Assembly: GCA_003342895.1 (NCBI GenBank)
Contig: PTFA01000011.1
Location: forward strand, 4,865,652-4,929,651
Direction: 5' to 3'
Origin: Casuarius casuarius
Lineage: Eukaryota > Chordata > Aves > Casuariiformes > Casuariidae
Length of the DNA stretch: 64,000 nt
In this document: positions 20,926 to 32,190 of the stretch, piece by piece
Layout of the letters: every line of letters begins with the position of its first letter
Position numbering within the stretch: position 1 is the stretch's first letter
Translations under genes and position numbers: made by a program
The notes under the pieces: model-generated
What the model was told of the DNA's origin: nothing
Databases searched by the model: none
What the model saw: only the letters and a program-made list of their open reading frames with translations

Positions 20926-23900
20926 ACTTCTTTCAGTACACAGAACTAGGGTAATAATAATAACAATGAGTGAAATTCACCTACTTACATACCGCTTCAC
21001 TTACCCAGACTTTCCCTGTGTCTGGATTGCTAAAGGTGCATTACATGTTTATTGTTTTTTAGTTACCTTTCAGATGTTTGGTAATACTAGCAGCAGAGTG
21101 AGTATGTTCAAGGAGAGAAGATGAATATCCCCCTGCCCTGTCATTTCCCTCTTTGTATAATAGGAACACAGCAACTAATGAAGCTAAGGCCAAATTTTTG
21201 GCTTTTGCTTTGACTGCAAAGCAATGTACAAATGGTTGACTAATGCTCTAGAAGAGGTAGTTAAGTACTTTCCTTTTGCTGAAGTGGCACATTCATCGCT
21301 TTGAGTCACTCTCCGTCCTTGAGGACAGGTTGCGATTTCTAGATCCCAGCACTATGCTCAGGCCTCTCTTTTGTACAGCCTTTAGGATGCCTGTCTGTGC
21401 AATTTGACCAAATGCTCACATCTGGATTTCTTTCCCCATTGGGACCAATTGGTTGCAGCAAGTTGGTTGCATTTCCCATGCCCATCTCTGTACACTCTGC
21501 AAGTAGCCTGGACAATGAGCACTGTCCGTTAAATCTGCAGCAGTGAACTCGGCAACAAATCAGTCCTGGTGTATCTCCCGGGTAGAAGGAGATTTGCTTT
21601 TCAAGTCCAGTACTTCTGAACCACAAGGCAGAAATGAAGCATGCCTGCAGACACAACAGGTGCACTGAAAGGTTACAAATTCCCCTGTTAGCTCTTTCTT
21701 GGACTTCTTCAGGCTTTTTGATGGAGAAAGTATAATGTTGGTTTTAGAAATATAGGTGGGAATACTAAAAATACCGGGCAATTTATTAAGTCTGGAGAAC
21801 TGGACAGACATGGAAATGGACAGCGAGGTTGCTGAAGAGCTCTTTAAGATAAGGACATTAAGAATGACTTATCATTCTTGATGGTACTTTGCATTTAATG
21901 TTTTTCACCTTGAAGCAATCGTTAAACATGATTTCACTCAGGTATGGAACTGTAGCTGGATGGATATAAATGAGTTTTTGAAGGTGCAAGCTAGGGTTTA
22001 GGTGCAAGCACTTTGCTTCCTAGCCATCTGTTAAGGCAGTTAGGGAATGCATGCTCTCCTAAATCACTGGTGTTTAGGAGCTTGATGGATGTGCAGAGTG
22101 GATTGAAATCAAATGCTGAGCCTGTTAGTTGACCCATTACAATCATCCTGCCAAAATGCGTCTCCCCTGAGGAAGGGCCATCTAAGTTTATGTGCCTTAA
22201 ACTTCTAAGTGTATAATTCAGCCATGGCAAATGAAAACATTCATTGTGCCTTAGATAAGGCTGCAGTAATTTTCTTAGTTCCAAGTGCAACAAGATGATT
22301 CAAGGTGGTTAACAGGTCAAAGAGAATTTAGGCAGCCAACAGATGTAAATTCATCTCTGAGTAAAACCAGTGGAAAAATTCTTTGAGTAAGTACTANTCA
22401 ATGTATTTAAATAAAAAATAATTATAAAAAAAGACAGAAGGGGGTTCTTGGGATTTCTTGTAGCTGAGGCAGAGGTACAGGTTGAAAGTCTTTTAGTTAA
22501 AAAGATCTATCCCAAAGATGTATTCATGAAGAATACTGCTTATAAGATTTCTCTCTAGGTCTTTTTCACTCTAGTAAGAAAATCGATTTTCCAGCAACAG
22601 AAGGGCAGCTGAAAATCCCTGTGATTCAAAGGGCCAAGTTCTCCTACTCCTTGTCAAGTTAGCTTAGTGCCTTGCTAAAAAGCCAGTCTTCCTTCCATTT
22701 GGGGTGGCTGAAGCTAAACCATGTCATACTTCTGATTTCAGTGCTATTGGCAAGAGGTATCATTTGAAATCAGTGGGACCAGCAAAAGAGCTTTTCTACC
22801 AGGGATGGCAGATGACCCAGCGCCAGATGAGGCATCATCTGTGTCATCATCTGTGTTGTTCTGGGGCAGGTTATNTATCCCATGTGTTTACAGATGGGCT
22901 GCAAAGGGATCTAGTGTTATCCTTAGTGCACTTTGGTGCCTCAGCAAGTCAGCTGTGCACGTGAAATTCAGAAAGGAAAAGTGGATCAGTATGTGCAGGT
23001 TGCAGGCTTAAAGCGCACTTAACATTAGCACTACTTCTCTTAGGCTGAGCTTTATCTCCATGCTTCACACTGAGTAAGCCTGTCTTTCTTGGCAGAAGCT
23101 GGATGAAGGATTAAAAGTAAGAGGAAGTAAAAGGAACTGGCACTCTTCATACATCAAGCCCTTTTGGCCATTATTTCTGTTTGCACCAATAGTGAATACA
23201 TAAGCTAGAGCCCAGAAGGTAGACCAATGAATCCCTCATACATAAAAATAGGTGCACAATCTAGATACAGCAAGGAAAGAAAGGCTTTATCCTAGCCAGG
23301 AAAACTATCTTTAGACATAAACTCCTGATTGTGAGGAAATCCACAGTTAGTATTTATTCTAACACAATGGTACTTTGCATAATGTATGGATGTAATAAAA
23401 CATAGCTGAGTCTGTCTTTGTATTAATAACACTAAGTACAACATAGGGTTTGGCACTAGAAAGGTCACCTAGTTCCCAAAGTGACCACCCTGTGTTCCCT
23501 CTGGAAAATTCTCATTTAAAAGCTTGAGAGAAATGGCTGTAGCAGCCACCCATGTTATAAACTACAAAAGGGCAAGCTTAAATCAGTACCTTGCCTTCTT
23601 GTCTGCACTGGTCAAAGGGATTAAATTTAATCACTCTGGAAATGGGTGAGAATGATGGCTGACCTGTACATGTCTAGCACGGCTGGAGACATCGTAGTAT
23701 TCTCCCATTCCCTCTTTGCCTGTGAATTATGGCTTGAAAGCCCCCTGGAGAAGCTTGCAGAAGCTCTTCTCACAGGAAGGCCTTCTACATTCAGAACATA
23801 AAAAAATCTCAAACTGAAGTATTGGATAGCAAGCTGGAAGTAAATTAAAACAAATCAATTAGCTACAAGTGCTATTGAGAGAATGTTTCAAATTGAGATA

Positions 23901-25534
23901 GGCACCTAAGAGCATGAAGTATTCAGTCAAATTATTGAACATGAGGGTGGAAAACGGAGGAAGACCATTTTAGTACACACAATCAGCCTCATTAATTAAA
24001 GCAAAGTGATGATTTCCTTCTGTTGAGAAGTGCTCTCTCGAAATGAGAGCAGTTCTTCAGAGGGTGAATTCTTTAGTATACCACCATGTAAATTGTCCCC
24101 TTGTTATTGTATAAGGTTTCAGTAGCACACTCTCGAAGTGGGGTAAGGGGGTAGGGGATAATAGCACTTTCAAACGCAAGTGGTGGAATTTTTTTGACTA
24201 AAGGCAGCCATCTAACCTGAATTGTCACCCTACACAGTGAAACAGGCATCTGTAGGGTACAATTATTCTCATCCTGAAGTAGATGTTTCAGTTGGGTCAG
24301 ATGAATCATGCCTGAAAGTGCCTATTTCTCTCCCACCCAATTACAAAGGGAGCTTTGGAAGACTAATTCAGTTATAAACATCTGCAATAGGGACCTCTAG
24401 ACTCAGAGGAAATGAATCCCACCCAAGACACCAATAGTGAAAAGTTGGCAAATGATTTTCAAACAGCAAGTTTATCACGTCAATAGCACTGTTACACAAT
24501 GGTCCAAGAAGCAGAGGTTGTAGAACTGCCTAAAAGCTATAGGGATGTCAGGTTTTAATCCCACCTTGCAAGGGTACATCAGTGAAGATAACCAGCATAT
24601 AGGAAGGGCATGCAAGAAGTATTTTTCAGGATAAGTCCATCCCTTGAGTTGTTTCTAAATCAAGACAGGGTACAGGTAAATTTGACGTAGTATTTATATC
24701 GGGATCACTTCTCTTGGGGAATTTATCCCATAGGGGCTCATCAGTTACCTCCCCATCCTTATAAAAGGGAATGCAGTAGAGAGGCAATAGGAAACTAAGG
24801 CTTCATCTCATTTCAGTCTGTGTGTAATGCCTTGCTTGTAAGGTAGGAGCTTTCCTGTAATCCTTTTGACATTAAAACTTCCCTTCTCCTCCTCCTTTCT
24901 TCTAATTCGAAAATGCTGTATGGTGCCGCTTTGATTTTTTCCTGTTTATAATTATCAGTTTCTCATAAATGAGAATTTTAAAAAGCTCAGATGTGAGGTA
25001 ATGACCCAATATACAAAACTACAAGAATTTTTAGCGAGTCTACAGCAGTGTAATTAAAATCTGAAAGGATTTATATGCTTGAGTACACCTTTTTAAAATA
25101 TGCCACGGACAGTGGCGTGTGCTGAGGGCAGGTGTCTAACACAGCAAAGTCCGGCTATTTCCCAATACTAAACCATATAAGCATTTCTGATTTCAAGGAG
25201 ATGAAACTACAAGCTGCTAAATCATTTTTTTTTAATCAATATGACACATTATAAAGACAATGAATTGTGAGTGCCTTTTCACGTTGTGCAGAAAACAATG
25301 AGTCTTAGAAGGCAGAAGCTTTAAATATTGGTACCTTCAATTAGAAGGGGCATTAAGTGAAAAGTCTCAGTATTTTAATGGATTTCCTTTGGAATGAAAG
25401 AAGTTTCTCTCAAAGGAAGTTGCAGCAGATGCGTGAGTACTGGGGATCACTAGGGAGATCTGGGCATTGGAAAGCAGGGAACTTCAACTGTGAGGCATTT
25501 GCTCCATGACTTTGCTTTGATCTGGTGTTTCCCA

Positions 25535-25722
25535 CTCGCGTTTTCTGGCGTGTCCTGGACCAGGCTGGGGTGTGAGGAGGTGCCTGTTCCTTTGGTGGCA
25601 CCAGCAGCCGCTGCTACCCGCTCGGCCCGGGCTTTCCCAGGGCAGTGCTTCGCGGCTGGTGGGAGCCTCGGCAGGGTCTGGTGTGCTGGGCTGCAGGCCA
25701 TCTCGCAACCTGGGCAGCCGTT
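25535..25722. promoter_or_regulatory. Small CpG cluster; candidate promoter or regulatory element
   Basis: About 12 CpG dinucleotides in roughly 190 GC-rich bases, including ACTCGCGTT, GCTCGGCCCGGG and CTTCGCGGC. The surrounding tens of kilobases are AT-rich and CpG-poor. It is smaller than a classic CpG island. I see no clear TATA box or splice donor that would assign it to HTR1F, so promoter, enhancer or chance retention of CpG all remain possible. Confidence 0.35.
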
Positions 25723-28700
25723 AACTCACTCTTCTAGTGCTGGTGTTAATAGTTATTTCAAATAACTTTCACATCCTTCCTCCTTAGTGATACATGAATA
25801 ATTCGGAGGAGCTCCTTTGTGCCGTTATTTTAAAATGACAGCTCTGACTGATACTGGTACAGGCCCAATTATAGCAAGCTGACACACCATGTCTTTCTCT
25901 GTCTTTACAATTTATCTGATCTAAAGTGGTACTTCTTGTAACAGGCTTCAAGGGATTTTATTGCTTAATCTGTATTTATTTGAAGTAGTGTTTTTGTTCT
26001 TAGCATTTTTTTTAATTAATCAATCATGGAAAGTTATTTTTGGTATTGTACGCTCCTAGACTGGCTTCCTGGTATTATCAGATACAGTTAAACTGATTTT
26101 CTTGAATCTCTGCAAAATGTATCAGAATGAGCAATATTTTACATAACTTTAGTCCTCAGTTCACCCAGAAATATGTTACAACTTTCTCATCAGGAAATGT
26201 CCAACTGATAGGTTTAAAGTTTCCTGTCAGATTCAAGATTTTATTAGCCATTTTACCAGCATAAGGGGGGGATTGTTGAAAAAACATCTACCTTGAAAAG
26301 ACTCATCAGATTTTCATCCCCTCATCAGCAGATTAGTGCTGTCTTGTGCATAGTCTCAAAGCACAGTGTGACAATTTACTGCAATTTTCTGCTCTTTCCT
26401 TTGATTTAGAGATTGTGATTTAAAGGATATGACTACTAGGGTGGCAGAACGCATTTTTTTAATAGAAGGTGTATAAATATTTCCTGTTTTTTAGCAATTT
26501 TGATAATACTGGTAAACAGTAGACTTTTCTTCATTTTCATGTAACGCAATGAATGCTTCTACCCAATTATTTGAAAGTCTCCAAATTGCTCCAATGTATA
26601 GTTGTCGCGAAGCTTCTGCATTGCAATCACAGTATCGTATTAGGGTAATGGGAACTTTACTAGTCACTCTGCAGTTATTTTGTTTTTTAGAAAGCATGAC
26701 TGGCCTGGATTTCTAGGGCTTGTGCACCCAGCAACATAGAAAGCTTTGTGTTTTACTGTAGCTTTGTCCACCCCATTGCACCTAGGTACCACCTCCTGTT
26801 TGATTCTTCCTCAAGCTCCTTAGCTCCTTTATAAAACTTTCTCAATGCTGGCTGTCCTCAGGAACTAATGATTGAGTGGGTGACATCTAACCACACTGGA
26901 GGGACAACCTTGGACATATTCCTCTGGGGGGGGCCCTCTAGAGTCCCCTCTGAGAAACTACAGTGCGGGGCAGCTGAGCAAGTTTTTCTGAAATAATCAT
27001 GTGAGTTCTGCAATAATGACTGGTTTATTAACAGAATATCAATTCTGCCATAATCTTATCAATTTTATTTTGGATTCTGTAAAACTCATCTGTACAAGGA
27101 AGCTGCTGATTAATATAATGCTACAGCATGAAGCAGTAGTAGCTCAATGATAAATATTTGCATTTTTTTAATAAATATATAGCTGTTTTTAGAGCAGCAG
27201 TTACATGACTTATTGCATTAATTTTTGTTAGAAAGTATTGAAGTATGGGCAATTTTATTGATATAACAAATACAAACTTACATTCAGCTAATGCTAAATG
27301 ATGCAGAGAGGGAGATTATTAGAAAGACTTTGTATGCATATATAAAGTAAGTGATCCTTAAGAAAAAATCAGGAGNGAAATTTGCTAAGCAAGCATGTTT
27401 TACTGGCTTGATGAATTTTTTTNAATTTGTTGGACTGCTGGTTTATGCGATCCATTAGGTATCTAATGGAAATGTTTAAAATAACTATTTTTAAGTGACA
27501 TTTTCAGTAATAAGCCGAGTAAGCCAAGCGCAAATAGACCTCATAAAGTACACCACAAATTGACTACAGAGCACAATTTCTGTTTCTAGAGTATATTTGT
27601 TGAAGACTGAGAGTTCACTTCCTGACTCCACAGAGTTGTATACGAGGTATACGTGGGCCCATTTGCAATACAGAATTGCTAACCCTATGCCTTGGAAAAT
27701 CCACCTGATTATGGCTAGGAGTTTTACCTAGGAAACACTATCAGTTTCTTCTAAACACAGTTTTGTTCTGGACATCTCTAGCCAACAGTATGGGGTGTTT
27801 GGGGCAGGGAAGCAGGTGAGAGAAAGCAAACTCCATCCCAGTGCACACTGATATGTAGAGCAAATCAACGTGGCATTTCTTTGTCTAAACACACTGACAC
27901 TATCTAGAACTTGAACAAAAGAAAATGAAAGAAAGCAGAAGTTGCTCTTTCTTCAAAAGATTTGCAGAGGTTCCTTAACACAAGAAATTACCTATTTTGT
28001 GTTTTGAACAAAGCATAAAGAAATGTGGGGGTTGTTACTGACAAATTTCAATCTTAGAGACAGTAGAAGTTTGAATATTTTTCAAAAAGGATCCAAAATG
28101 GTTGAATCATACTGTTTTCCTTTCTTTTCCATGATATCCAGTTTTAAGGTGCAGAATGAGGAGATGTAATTGTTTATAGTCCTTTTCAAAGGTGACTGAA
28201 ATGTTTTTGAGTAATTCTTTAAAAATATTTTTCCTCCATCTGAGGATATTAAAGTAGCCCTTTTGAAAAAACATGACAGATTTCCAGGCCTCTCCTGACT
28301 GCAGAGACAGCTTTGCTTGCTAAAATTAAGCAGTGTGTTTCTTCCTCAGAACCTCTAAAATTTGAGCAGCTTGACTCTGCACTCAGATCATTGCTGTCTC
28401 ACCAAAGACAGGCACAAATATGGAAGCCTGGAACATGAAAGCCAGTCTCACTGCGGATGCTGCTGTTGTGTAGTTCTTCCCAAAACCTAGTTTGCCCCAG
28501 CCCTTCATAGTCCCCAAACTCCAATTTTCATGTGGTAATTTCTTCTTTGTTACCCAAGGCATGCTAAAGTTAAGCATTTAGAAAAGCAGCACAAATGGGA
28601 ACGATGCCTTTCTGTAATCTCTTGTAGCAAAGGTATGATTCAGGATTCAGAGATGGGCAAACTACTTACGGCATCGCAAAGCTGGCTCAGATCTTCTCTG

Positions 28701-28907
28701 AAGCGTGGGAAAAAATGTGACTAATGCTGCCTTAAGGGTGAAAGGAGGTGTAGGGGGGAGGAATTGAGCTGGACTGGAAAGCCAAAGGACTCAAGACGGC
28801 TTCCATCAGGGCAGGGGGGACGGCATCTCTGATGCTGGATGGGTCACATGTGCTGCTTGTGCCAGACCCCTTGGTGTGGGTGGTGGTAGCAGCCAGCCTG
28901 AGGTGAT

Positions 28908-28919
28908 GGTGGTGGTGGT
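28908..28919. repeat. (GGT)4 trinucleotide run
   Basis: Four GGT units inside a GGTGG-rich stretch at 28873-28920 that also contains GGTGTGGGTGGTGGT. Confidence 0.8.
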
Positions 28920-29029
28920 TAGTTTTGTCTTAAAGGCTTCTGGCATTGACAAAATGGACTGTGCTCATTTTGTTATCATTGGCAGTCTGATGTCTTAGGC
29001 AAATGCCAATACTTAAGGTTATACCTGTC

Positions 29030-29115
29030 TGTGTCTTGCTGTGGGTCAGCAGCAGAAACAAGAATATAACCCAGATCTCCTAGCACTGTCAGTTCAAAGC
29101 TTTGCTGACCAAATG
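29030..29115 (+). mobile_element. Probable ancient L2-like LINE 3' fragment
   Basis: AGCAGCAGAAACAAGAATAT, then AACCCAGATCTCC and a CAAAGCTTTGCTGACCA ending. This parallels the L2 3' region 'agctagtaagtggcagagctgggattcgaacccaggtctcctgactccaa...', which is widespread in amniotes. Divergent; family assignment is by eye. Confidence 0.5.
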
Positions 29116-32024
29116 GCCAAGCAGCCAACAACTTCTACAGTTCTTAACTGTAAAGTGTCCTTTTCCTAACTTGGTAATAAGGAGTTAGGTGAATGAAGAC
29201 AGAAGGTACTACTGAGGAAATAAAAAATATTGAAAGTGACGAGTGCCTCTTGTTCACCGATTTTTGAAATGTGATGAGACAGTTGCCATAGTAATGCTAT
29301 TCTTTGCTGAATGCAATGTGTACCAGTTCTAGGAAGCCATTGATGGTTGTCACAAATAGCTTTCCATAAATTTAAATATCTCAGAGTAATATAAGGAGAA
29401 ATGTGTCTCTATGTTTTCTTACAGAAGATCAGATTCTGATCTGCTTTGCCTAGAAAAGGAACATGACTGACTTGGGTATCAGCTGTTACATATGGCCTTC
29501 AAAGAGAATGTAGCTGCAATTTGTTTTGGCTTTAAGCAAAGGACAGCTTTTTTTTAATGAAAAAAATTACACTTGCATCTTTTCAAGACAGTTTTGATAA
29601 AAATGAAAAAACTTGCAAATAACCATGGTTTACAAACCCAGACTATAAAGCTATGCTAATTGATTTGGTTCAGAAGATAATTTTGGTAATACAAAACAAT
29701 GTGCTCCATAAGAAAAAAGGACTCTGTAAGAAACACTTTTGGCAGCTTCAAATAGTCTAGGATATTCAAACCTTCATATATACAGCTAGTAAGTGTATTA
29801 CGAAAGAACAGGTAGCAAGAAAGATACTTCTGAATGCTTTTTGTTGCTAATAATTATCATGGTAGGGTGTGCTAGTATGGCAGGGGGTAATAGCAGCTGG
29901 ATAGAAAGCGCCTGGTGCNCAGAACAGTATAAGTTTCTGCTCTGCTTTTCTGGTTGGTACCTTGTGCTGCAGAGGCCAGCTGAAAGCAAACTCCTTCTGG
30001 CAGAAGCTATTTATTAGAACAGTGAAAGCCCAGCTACTGCAGAGAAAGAAGAATGACCTGTACAAATAGCCTGTTGAAATGATATTTAAGAAAATGGAGG
30101 CTTTGAACGTACTCTGCAGATGCAAAATTCAGTTCATGGCTACATGTGGCAGTTCATGCTGTGTAGAGATGTTTGGCAGTTAAGCAGTACGTTTATGAAA
30201 TTTGTTTTTTATATTCAAGATTAAAAGGTGATATGAAAAAAAACCCTAGATTGCAGGAACAAATCTGTTTATGCAGGAGTAGACCCTACTGCAAATGAAT
30301 ATAGGGCCAATTGATGTTCTCACAGAGCTTTCTGGACCAGACCAGCATCCTTTAACAAACGTATATTCTTCAAGAACCATAGACTGATTAAAAATACATA
30401 TATATATATGAAGAGGCTTTTGCTGCTTTCGCTTTCCGATAATTAATCTTCGGGCTACCTAGACACAAGACCTGCCAAGAGTAATTCACTATAAAATGTT
30501 ATCTGGCCAGGTGAATGCACTTTGTAATGTTACAGATGGAGAGCTCTCTCAGAAGCTACAATCAGAGAAGTGTCAGTTTGCTACTCCTGTGCTGCCCTTC
30601 TCATTTAAAAGGACCTCTCTGGCTCATCATGCCTTAAAAATTGTGGGTAGGGAACCTACATGCTAGCNCATGAATTAATGGGAAGGCTAGGTTTATGTGA
30701 GAGACTAGGGCAAAGATTTAGTGTTCCCTTTTCCTTCCCATGGAGTCTGATAGCCACTATAAAATCAACAAAATATCCACTCTACCCTGATGGGGAAGAA
30801 TGTGCTTTACAGCAAGGCAGCACCCAAACTATCCTCAGGGCACAGCAATCTGTCATTTGACTTGCTCAAGGGCCTCTCTAGATAAAGCAGGTGAGCATCA
30901 CGACCTTTTTCTCAGTCTCAGCATCTCCCAGCTGTCCTGCATGGAAGGGTTTTGATTCAGTCCTGCTCTGCTGTGTTCATTGTTAATTCTTGTTATGTGG
31001 CAAGGGTGCAAGGAAAGTCTGCACCAACTCCTCTCCTGGCAAGGAAAGGGGTTAGTGATGGAATTTTTTTTGATGAAGTTAACTGAGGAGAAAGTAGCTT
31101 CACCCAATGTGCAGCAGATACTGCGCAGGAACCCTATGGGATGGGAACCCTGCGGGCTTGGGAGCCTGAGGCAAACACAGTCAGCTGCTGTGTTTAGTGG
31201 TGCTGTACCTCTCCTGCGCTGCTTCTGAGTTTGGGCGAACCTGAGGAATGCTAAGGGAGTTCAAGGGGCAGACTTGTAATCCAAGTGCGGTGGACATGCC
31301 CTCTGGAGGATGCCATTGCTTTGGCACCTGTGTCTCGGAGAACTTGCAATTAACATCTAATTCATTACATGACAAATCTAATTTTGCGCTATTGATTTCC
31401 AGAAGCCTAAGGCCATGGTAAAGCTTAGTACTCTGTCTATTTATTTCTTGCAGTTACTGTAAACAAACATGTGCTGTGCATGAGAGCATAATGTACTTGT
31501 TCAACATTAGACTTATAGACAGCTTTATTTCTAGGACTAAACAGCAATAATGACTCTTATCTTTCAGACTCAGATTTGTCAAATATCATTAATCCTGACA
31601 AAACTCAATTGCTTTAAATAAGCAGATTGTCTATCCTGAAATGGCCTACTGTGAGGCTCTCAAATTTGAGGGGTCTCTAAAGTAAATTTACATGATGCTG
31701 CTAGCATCTTGAAAATACTCATTTCAGCTCATAAACAGTGTGCTTTGATGAATGGCAATCTATTGTCAGTGATCTTGCATTTTCTCACTGCTTCTGTGCT
31801 TTCATAGCCCGAGATGGAACAAATATGTTCCCCATACTCTGTGTGACAGATATCGCTCTTCTCTTCAGGAACATATATTCTGTCCCATTTTGTTGAAATG
31901 GATGAAATTACTACCATTTGGTGTGAGGATCTGCCAGTATTACTGTCCATCCACTGACAATATAAATGTCGATTAAGAAATAATGACAGTCTGACTTTTT
32001 ACTTCCATAAAGCTTTCTATTATG
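29116..32024. other. Non-coding region
   Basis: No supported exon. A CpG-richer patch lies at about 31120-31340 (about six CpG). A short AT repeat is listed separately. Single n bases at 29919 and 30667. Confidence 0.6.
30398..30409. repeat. (AT)6 dinucleotide repeat
   Basis: Six AT units following AAAATAC. Confidence 0.85.
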
Positions 32025-32190
32025 TGATCTTAAAGCCCTTTACAAACTAACTCTCAGTGTCAGAGAGTTTAATATTATACCCTGTTCTTTCAAACAAAAG
32101 GGAATTATAGAAAGGCTAAATGCCTTGTCCTACCTCCCACAGCAAATGGATGGGAAAGAGCTCAGCACAGACCTTTAGCTCTTCTTCCCC
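32025..32190 (+). mobile_element. Ancient L2-like LINE 3' fragment
   Basis: In order: TAAAGCCCTTTACAAACTAA, TTTAATATTATACCCTGTTC, GAATTATAGAAAGGCTAAAT, GCCTTGTCCTACCTCCCACA and AGCAAATGGATGGGAAAGAG. This is the collinear pattern of the amniote L2-type tail ('aagcgctttacaaa...attattatcccc...gagaggttaagtgacttgcccaaggtcacacagcaagtggcagag'). It is the best preserved of the old LINE tails in the window. Exact subfamily not determined. Confidence 0.62.

Larger units (their letters stand above)
20926..29029. other. Non-coding region containing one CpG cluster
   Basis: No exon supported. The CpG cluster at 25535-25722 is listed separately. Elsewhere the sequence is AT-rich; G-runs occur at 26263-26270 and 26926-26933, and a GC-richer patch runs from about 28740 to 28920. 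Frames on both strands at 25410-25765 are open because of GC content and show no known motif. Confidence 0.6.

Noticed and set aside
25410..25765. Several overlapping frames over the CpG patch
   Set aside because: Three phases and both strands are open at once because of high GC; no protein similarity recognised.
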